From: Rikenellaceae bacterium
GTDB lineage: Bacteria > Bacteroidota > Bacteroidia > Bacteroidales > UBA932
Assembly: GCA_900767375.1 (NCBI GenBank)
Contig: CAAFYX010000066.1
Span: 1-10,185 of the forward strand
DNA length: 10,185 bases
Direction of reading: 5' to 3'
Part shown: positions 6,373 to 10,185 of the stretch, piece by piece
Layout of the letters: the number at the start of each line of letters is the position of its first letter
Numbering within the stretch: the stretch's first letter is position 1
Position numbers and translations under genes: made by a program
The notes under the pieces: model-generated
Told to the model about the DNA's origin: nothing
Database searches by the model: none
Seen by the model: only the letters and a program-made list of their open reading frames with translations

Positions 6373-6394
6373 TAGAGACCATAATTATCATAAC

Positions 6395-6625
6395 ATGGAA
6401 GCAAAAGAACTGATAAAGAAACAGAAGACAACCGCAATCCTGCGCATAGTCGGATGGTCCGCCATCCTGGTACTCTTCCTCATCGACCTGTCCAGCGAAC
6501 AGCTGCACAAGGCATTCTGCTGGATATTCATCGCTATCAGCGTGATGGTCATCACCTTCAGCATCCTATCCCTCAGGAAAGCGAAGAAGGACCTCGCCTC
6601 CCTCGACGACAGCTCCGCCAGCTAG
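6395..6625 (+). CDS. Small two-helix membrane protein, unknown function
   Basis: A 76-residue protein I do not recognise. A charged lysine-rich N-terminus (MEAKELIKKQK) is followed by a hydrophobic helix at about 15-33 (ILRIVGWSAILVLFLIDL), a short polar loop, a second helix at about 41-60 (FCWIFIAISVMVITFSILSL), and a charged tail (RKAKKDLASLDDSSAS). It should be an inner-membrane helical hairpin. A perfect -7 promoter box close upstream and its termination just before the convergent transporter support a real gene. The stop is 8 nt from the stop of the minus-strand transporter gene, with no terminator between, so the two transcripts probably overlap at their 3' ends. Confidence 0.72.
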   Translation: MEAKELIKKQKTTAILRIVGWSAILVLFLIDLSSEQLHKAFCWIFIAISVMVITFSILSLRKAKKDLASLDDSSAS

Positions 6626-6633
6626 CCTCCCTG

Positions 6634-7365
6634 TCAGGCGAAAATAATCGCCAGGACACCGGCGACAGCCATAAAGGCATAGACGACCTTGCGAAGGACC
6701 TCGACCGGCATGCGGCGCGAGACCTTGGTGCCGACCCAGATGCCGGCGATGACAGACGGAACGGCGACGAGCCAGGCCCTGCAGACAACCGGAGTGACGA
6801 AGCCATTGGCGAAGCGGAAGACGGTCATCATCGTGTTGCCGATGGCGAAATACATCGAAGCGAGAGCCAGGTACTCCTCCTTGGTTTCAGTGCAGGACAG
6901 GAAATAAATCACCGCCGGAGGCCCCTGCATCGCGAAAAAGCCGCCCATCACGCCTGAGACCGTACCCATCGCCAGCTGCACCGGCGCCGACGGCGGCAGA
7001 TGGATCTTCCCGCTGAAAAAGAAAAAGTAGATACTTACCAATATCAGCACCACCCCCAGCACCCGCTTCAGCAGATGACTGTCGATCTGCGACACCGCCA
7101 GCACGCTGAAGAAGCTTATGACAATGAATACCAACAGGATAATCCACAGCTTACGCCAATCCAAAAACTTGTAGAGCTGGAATGCCGAGACAACGACGGT
7201 CACCAGCGCCAGCAGGCCCGAAAGCGCCGTCGCCTCAGCATAGGACGGCATCAGGAACGGCAGCACCGTCATTATGTAGATGCCGAAGCCGAAACCCGTC
7301 ACCCTCTGCGTAAAGCTTGCGCCGAAGGCAAAGAGAAGGAGGATTGCAATGACCGATGCTGTCAT
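6634..7365 (-). CDS. TSUP-family (TauE/SafE) membrane transporter
   Basis: A 243-residue polytopic membrane protein, near the usual length for the TauE/SafE family, with about seven to eight hydrophobic segments. The two half-motifs of the family are visible: GFGFG at 24-28 in the first helix region, and GGFFAMQGPPAV (141-152) opening the second half, in the position where TSUP proteins carry a conserved G-G-F-x-x-x-x-G-P-P. Known members export or import sulfite, sulfoacetate, sulfonates or other small organosulfur anions; the substrate here is unknown. The ATG at 7365 overlaps the TGA of the upstream laccase-domain gene by four bases (ATGA), so the two are translationally coupled. The shared operon does not suggest an obvious joint pathway. 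Confidence 0.88.
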   Translation of the reverse strand: MTASVIAILLLFAFGASFTQRVTGFGFGIYIMTVLPFLMPSYAEATALSGLLALVTVVVSAFQLYKFLDWRKLWIILLVFIVISFFSVLAVSQIDSHLLKRVLGVVLILVSIYFFFFSGKIHLPPSAPVQLAMGTVSGVMGGFFAMQGPPAVIYFLSCTETKEEYLALASMYFAIGNTMMTVFRFANGFVTPVVCRAWLVAVPSVIAGIWVGTKVSRRMPVEVLRKVVYAFMAVAGVLAIIFA

Positions 7366-8036
7366 AGGAGCTTTATGGCATTGATGATACGGCCGCAGGC
7401 GGCGCCTTCGCGACGGGCCGAGAAGAAGCGCCCGTCCTCGTAGGTGCAGACTCCGGCGACGTGGATATTGGCGGCGGGGACGCCGCTTTCAATCAGAAGG
7501 AGGCGGTTCTCTTCAATGAGGTCGAGGTGATGGCCGCCTTTCATATTCTCCCCTTTCGGGCCGTCCCAGGAGTATATGGGGTCGATGTCGATGCCATTGT
7601 CCTTGAAATAGCCTACGACTTCGTCGCCGACCTGGAAGCAGTGGCGGCAGATGCCCGGGCCGATGACCGCGCGAAGGTCCTCAGGACGTGTGCAGTAGAG
7701 TGACTGCATGTAGAAGACCGTCTTCTGGGAGATGCGGTTCAGAGTGCCCTTCCAGCCGGAATGGATGGCCGCGACGGCGTGGTGGGCCGGGTCATGCAGG
7801 AGCACCGGGATGCAGTCCGCGGTACGCACGCCGATGGCGCAGCCCCGGACATCGGTGACCAGGGCGTCATAGCCTTCCAGCGCATCGCGCCCGGTCTCAG
7901 GGTCACGGACTTCGGCTATCGCGGTCCCGTGCACCTGATGGCCCGTGACCACGAAATAAGGAAGCTCGGCATCCCTCATCGTCGAGAACGCCTCCACTCC
8001 CCCACCGAAATCATATTTCAGCAATCCCGTATCCAT
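7362..8036 (-). CDS. pgeF: YfiH/PgeF laccase-domain protein, short form
   Basis: Member of the YfiH/LACC1 family: cytosolic proteins first described as polyphenol oxidases, with purine nucleoside phosphorylase/adenosine deaminase activity shown in some members; E. coli PgeF edits peptidoglycan precursors carrying serine for alanine. The metal and catalytic triad is present: His36 (QVHG), Cys75 (RTADC) and His92 (AIHSGWKG), followed by GPGICRHCFQVG (126-137) and CTYED..FFSARREG (197-211). The ATG at 8036 gives 224 residues; the frame goes further only to a TTG at 8060. FSTMRD (17-22) stands where most members have F-T-T-R-x-G-G-V-S, and only about 11 residues separate it from QVHG. Family members I know carry roughly 35 more residues there (the SLNLGxHVGDD region). 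The stop overlaps the start of the transporter gene by four bases. Confidence 0.88.
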   Translation of the reverse strand: MDTGLLKYDFGGGVEAFSTMRDAELPYFVVTGHQVHGTAIAEVRDPETGRDALEGYDALVTDVRGCAIGVRTADCIPVLLHDPAHHAVAAIHSGWKGTLNRISQKTVFYMQSLYCTRPEDLRAVIGPGICRHCFQVGDEVVGYFKDNGIDIDPIYSWDGPKGENMKGGHHLDLIEENRLLLIESGVPAANIHVAGVCTYEDGRFFSARREGAACGRIINAIKLL

Positions 8037-8143
8037 AATCAGTCGTTTTCCTATACACAATCATTCGCTACCTTCAACATGATTAATCGCTATCACCAAA
8101 ATATTAAATCACTATCTCCAGTATATTCTATATATCTTCAGTA

Positions 8144-8174
8144 CAAAGTTAACACATTTCCCCCGAATCTCACA
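8144..8174 (-). promoter_or_regulatory. Candidate promoter of the pgeF-transporter operon
   Basis: On the minus strand TAACTTTG (8151-8144) matches the -7 consensus, with TGTG (8174-8171), three of four matches to TTTG, 19 nt upstream. This gives a leader of about 100 nt before the ATG at 8036. A second candidate further out is TAGGTTTG (8305-8298) with TTCG (8330-8327) 21 nt upstream. The first lies at the edge of, and the second inside, repeat copy 1. Confidence 0.4.
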
Positions 8175-8307
8175 CCTATCCCACCCGGAGACAGACAATC
8201 AATCATTTAACTGATATTCAGCGAAATAAATCATTAACTGCCATCTATTTCGGAGACAGATACTTACTTATTTCGTTAATACTCAAAAAGTTAAGCACAA
8301 ACCTATC
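8156..8307. repeat. Imperfect direct repeat, copy 1 (152 bp)
   Basis: Begins with ATTTCCCCCGAATCTCACAC and aligns without gaps to 8363-8514 at an offset of exactly 207 bp, roughly 80% identical by hand count. The best-conserved parts are the first 21 bases, AATCAATCA, a GATATTCAGCGAAATAA block followed by CTATTTCGGAG (arms CGAAATA/TATTTCG inverted), and AAGTTAAGC near the end. Neither strand codes for protein here. It lies in the gene-free stretch 8037-8668. Confidence 0.75.
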
Positions 8308-8362
8308 GACTAAATTTTCCACGGTACGAAAGATTTCCAGAGAGAATGAAGGGGAAAAGGAG

Positions 8363-8514
8363 ATTTCCCCCGAATCTCACACCCATCATGCCCGGATATA
8401 GATAATCAATCAATTAATTGATATTCAGCGAAATAAGCCATTGACTACCTTCTATTTCGGAGGTAGACAAACAATCATTTCACTAATAATCAACAAGTTA
8501 AGCAGATACCTATC
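8363..8514. repeat. Imperfect direct repeat, copy 2 (152 bp)
   Basis: Second copy of the unit at 8156-8307. It keeps the CGAAATA/TATTTCG inverted arms and in addition has a perfect 14-bp palindrome, ATCAATTAATTGAT (8409-8422), where copy 1 is degenerate. The unrelated sequence between the copies (about 8308-8362) sets the 207-bp period. The copies lie between the divergent pgeF and symporter genes and could be regulatory, an IS-free dispersed repeat, or a local duplication. Confidence 0.75.
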
Positions 8515-8541
8515 TCCAGGGAAAGTTGAATTTCCATAGAT

Positions 8542-8617
8542 AGGAAGCAAATGGAAGGGAGAAAGAAGGGAGGCAGAGATCAAGGCAAGGAAGGCAAGGG
8601 AAAGATGGAGGAAACAG
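8542..8617 (+). other. Purine-rich tract upstream of the symporter gene
   Basis: About 75 bases of nearly pure A/G on the plus strand with only occasional C or T, including a tandem 9-bp repeat AAGGCAAGG (8582-8590, 8591-8599). It ends about 50 nt before the symporter ATG. It may be part of the leader transcript; it encodes nothing recognisable. No good TAnnTTTG promoter was found on the plus strand between 8200 and 8668. Confidence 0.5.
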
Positions 8618-8668
8618 TAATCAATTGTCGAAAGAAATTGTTAAATTGCACGGAATAAATCTGAATTT

Positions 8669-10036
8669 ATGGCAAACGGTGTGTCCCCCAGGAACGAATG
8701 CTTCAAGCTGTCGTGGTTCGAGCGTATAGGATACTGCTCGGGCGACCTCGCGCAGAACCTTATCTATCAGACAGTCAGCATCTGGCTCCTGATCTTCTAC
8801 ACTGACGTTTACGGCCTCAGGCCAGAGGTCGCCGCAGTGATGTTCCTGGTCGTCAGGATCATTGACGTGATCTGGGACCCGATGGTCGGCGTGCTCGTCG
8901 ACAAGTCCAGCCCGCGATGGGGCAAATACCGCTCCTGGATCATCCTCGCGGGGCTTCCGCTCGCCGCATTCGCCTCCCTCTGCTTCTGGAACGGCTTCAG
9001 CGGCTCGCTCCTCTACGCCTACATCACCTACGTCGGTCTGAGCATGTGCTTCACCTTCATCAACGTGCCCTACGGCGCGCTCGGAGCCTCGCTCACCCGC
9101 GACACCCAGGAAATCACCATCCTCACCAGCGTCAGGATGTTCATGGCCAATGCCGCCGGCCTCATTGTCAAGACCCTCCCGCTGCTCGTCGCCCTGTTCG
9201 CAGACCCCGCCAGGGGCTGGTTCTGCTCGATGACAGTCTTCGCAGCGATCGGCCTGTCACTTCTGATATTCACCTTCGCCACCAGCCGCGAGCGCATCGA
9301 CGTAACAAAGACTTCGGCAGAGAGCGTGAAGGTCAAGGACCTCTGGATGGAGCTGGTGCATAACAGGCCACTGCGCGTGCTGTCGCTCTTCTTCATCGTC
9401 GCATTCATCACGATGAGCATCAGCAACGCCGCCGACTCCTACTTCATGACCTACAGCATTGGCGCGACGCCATTCATGACAACCGCTTTCATGTGGCTGG
9501 GCACCATTCCGGCGTTCATCTTCATGCCGCTGGTGCCGGCGATGAAGAAGCGCCTCGGCAAGAACCGGATGTTCAAGCTGTTCCTGGGCATCGCCATTGC
9601 CGCGATGGCGGCCATGTACGTGTGCGTCAGGACGCCGAGGGTATTGAACCATTTCTGGGTGCTGTGCGTGGTGCAGTTCATCAAGAGCACGGGCATCCTC
9701 GTGGCGACCGGCTATATGTGGGCGCTCGTCCCCGAGGTCGTCTCCTACGGCGAGCACGTGACCGGTCGCCGCGTGGCGGGCATCGTGAATGCATTGATAT
9801 GCATCTTCATGAAGGCGGGCATGGCGCTGGGCGGTGCGGTTCCGGGGCTGGTGCTGGCCTGGGTGGGGTTCCAGGCGAACGCGCCGGCGCAGACTCCGAT
9901 GGCGATGGAGGGCATCCTGTGGCTCGTGACGCTGATCCCGGCGGCGCTGCTGTTCGTGGCGATGTTCATCATCGGAAAGTACGAGCTGACGGACGAAAGG
10001 ATGGAGGAAATCAATCGGGCCGCAGAAATTTCGTAA
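8669..10036 (+). CDS. GPH (MelB-type) sugar:cation symporter
   Basis: A 455-residue major-facilitator protein of the glycoside-pentoside-hexuronide:cation symporter family, importing a sugar, glycoside or uronide with H+ or Na+ across the inner membrane. Family hallmarks are GYCSGDLAQN (21-30) in helix I with Asp26, RIIDVIWDPMVGVLVDKS (63-80) with the Asp66/Asp70 pair, RWGKYRSWI (83-91) in the helix 2-3 loop, and NVPYGALGASLTRD (132-145). About 12 helices fit the hydropathy, and the length is normal. Asp26, Asp66 and Asp70 likely match the cation-site aspartates of MelB. A fourth MelB aspartate seems replaced by asparagine (Asn132), so the coupling ion is open. No glycoside hydrolase or sugar kinase adjoins it within the window, so the substrate is unknown. 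It follows the repeat and purine-rich region, suggesting regulated expression. Confidence 0.9.
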   Translation: MANGVSPRNECFKLSWFERIGYCSGDLAQNLIYQTVSIWLLIFYTDVYGLRPEVAAVMFLVVRIIDVIWDPMVGVLVDKSSPRWGKYRSWIILAGLPLAAFASLCFWNGFSGSLLYAYITYVGLSMCFTFINVPYGALGASLTRDTQEITILTSVRMFMANAAGLIVKTLPLLVALFADPARGWFCSMTVFAAIGLSLLIFTFATSRERIDVTKTSAESVKVKDLWMELVHNRPLRVLSLFFIVAFITMSISNAADSYFMTYSIGATPFMTTAFMWLGTIPAFIFMPLVPAMKKRLGKNRMFKLFLGIAIAAMAAMYVCVRTPRVLNHFWVLCVVQFIKSTGILVATGYMWALVPEVVSYGEHVTGRRVAGIVNALICIFMKAGMALGGAVPGLVLAWVGFQANAPAQTPMAMEGILWLVTLIPAALLFVAMFIIGKYELTDERMEEINRAAEIS

Positions 10037-10060
10037 ATTCACGAAAAAACAATATCTTTG
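10030..10060 (+). promoter_or_regulatory. Promoter of the right-edge Fe-S scaffold gene
   Basis: TATCTTTG (10053-10060) is a perfect -7 box, and TTCG (10030-10033), three of four matches to TTTG, lies 19 nt upstream. It overlaps the last codons of the symporter gene, whose stop is at 10034-10036. The expected start near 10067 leaves a leader of about 42 nt before the ATG at 10109. Confidence 0.65.
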
Positions 10061-10071
10061 TATGATTTAAA

Positions 10072-10091
10072 CTGACAAAATTTTTTATCAG
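10072..10091 (+). promoter_or_regulatory. Near-palindrome in the leader of the right-edge gene
   Basis: CTGACAAAAT followed by TTTTTATCAG pairs at eight of ten positions around its centre. It starts just after the expected transcript start at about 10067 and ends 17 nt before the ATG. It could be an operator for a dimeric regulator, a small hairpin, or AT-rich chance symmetry. Confidence 0.35.
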
Positions 10092-10108
10092 ATATTTTAA
10101 CATTCACT

Positions 10109-10185
10109 ATGATTTACACAAAAGAAGTGCAGCAGATGTGCTGCGTAGCAAAAGGCGCCAACCACGCCAACGCTCCTATTCCTGA
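10109..10185 (+). CDS. NifU-like Fe-S cluster assembly scaffold protein, N-terminus, cut by right edge
   Basis: The ATG at 10109 opens a frame of 25 complete codons to the window end with no stop; it begins MIYTKEVQQMCCVAKGANHA and continues NAPIP. This N-terminus resembles Bacteroidota proteins annotated as iron-sulfur cluster assembly scaffold (NifU-like), which usually neighbour a GGGtGRT-family gene; the match is from memory of the family and only the first 25 residues can be seen. A perfect -7 promoter box upstream supports the start. If correct, the rest outside the window should contain an HGVGWC-type cysteine motif and the GGGtGRT gene nearby. Confidence 0.58.
   Translation, partial: MIYTKEVQQMCCVAKGANHANAPIP

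Noticed and set aside
8037..8060. pgeF start at 8060
   Set aside because: The codon is TTG and the added residues have no family support; the ATG at 8036 fits better.
8041..8121. Third copy of the 207-bp-spaced repeat
   Set aside because: Short words such as CTACCTTC and CTATCTCCAG recur, but at offsets that do not agree with the 207-bp period, so similarity is too weak to call.
8156..8514. CRISPR array or insertion-sequence ends
   Set aside because: Only two long units are present, with no short identical repeats separated by spacers, and there is no transposase frame or terminal inverted repeat pair.
9257..10042. Minus-strand frame of 261 codons opposite the symporter gene, plus a 190-codon plus-strand frame at 9493-10065
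   Set aside because: Both are His/Arg/Gly-rich out-of-frame readings of the membrane protein gene, with no recognisable domain.

Overview
The window looks like a chromosomal stretch from a member of the Bacteroidales (Bacteroidota), probably gut-associated; the family cannot be fixed from this sequence. Three things point there. Several transcription starts show the Bacteroidota promoter form (TTTG, about 19-21 nt, TAnnTTTG) instead of -35/-10 boxes. Shine-Dalgarno sequences are largely absent. The gene set also fits: a type III glutamine synthetase, a short protein and an Fe-S scaffold of Bacteroidales type, and APH-like kinases of the TIGR02172 type.

Left part (1-2076), visibly AT-richer: the N-terminus of a small protein leaving the left edge (minus), a gene-free stretch with a degenerate direct repeat and an orphan plus-strand terminator, then a lipoprotein-type choloylglycine-hydrolase-family enzyme (minus, 443-1579). 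About 500 bases without a confident gene follow, holding inverted repeats and a possible decayed reading frame.

Centre (2017-6372), GC-richer: a two-gene minus-strand operon of glutamine synthetase III (glnN) and an APH/choline-kinase-like protein 15 nt downstream. The glnN promoter is divergent from, and interleaved with, the promoter of a tRNA-Cys(GCA) gene, which has its own terminator. Beyond the tRNA is a second kinase of the same family and length (minus), with its own promoter divergent from that of a small two-helix membrane protein.

Right part (6395-10185): the small membrane protein converges on a minus-strand pair, a TSUP (TauE/SafE) transporter translationally coupled to an unusually short YfiH/PgeF-like multicopper oxidase-family (laccase-domain) protein. 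A gene-free AT-rich region of about 630 bases follows, with two 152-bp copies of an imperfect repeat spaced exactly 207 bp apart and then a purine-rich tract. It leads to a plus-strand GPH/MelB-type sugar-cation symporter. Finally a good promoter drives a gene cut by the right edge, whose N-terminus resembles NifU-like Fe-S scaffold proteins.

Most of this is housekeeping and metabolic. The points most worth a second look are the interleaved glnN/tRNA-Cys promoters on an inverted repeat, the twin kinases around them, the paired 207-bp repeats, and the orphan terminator at 403-436.
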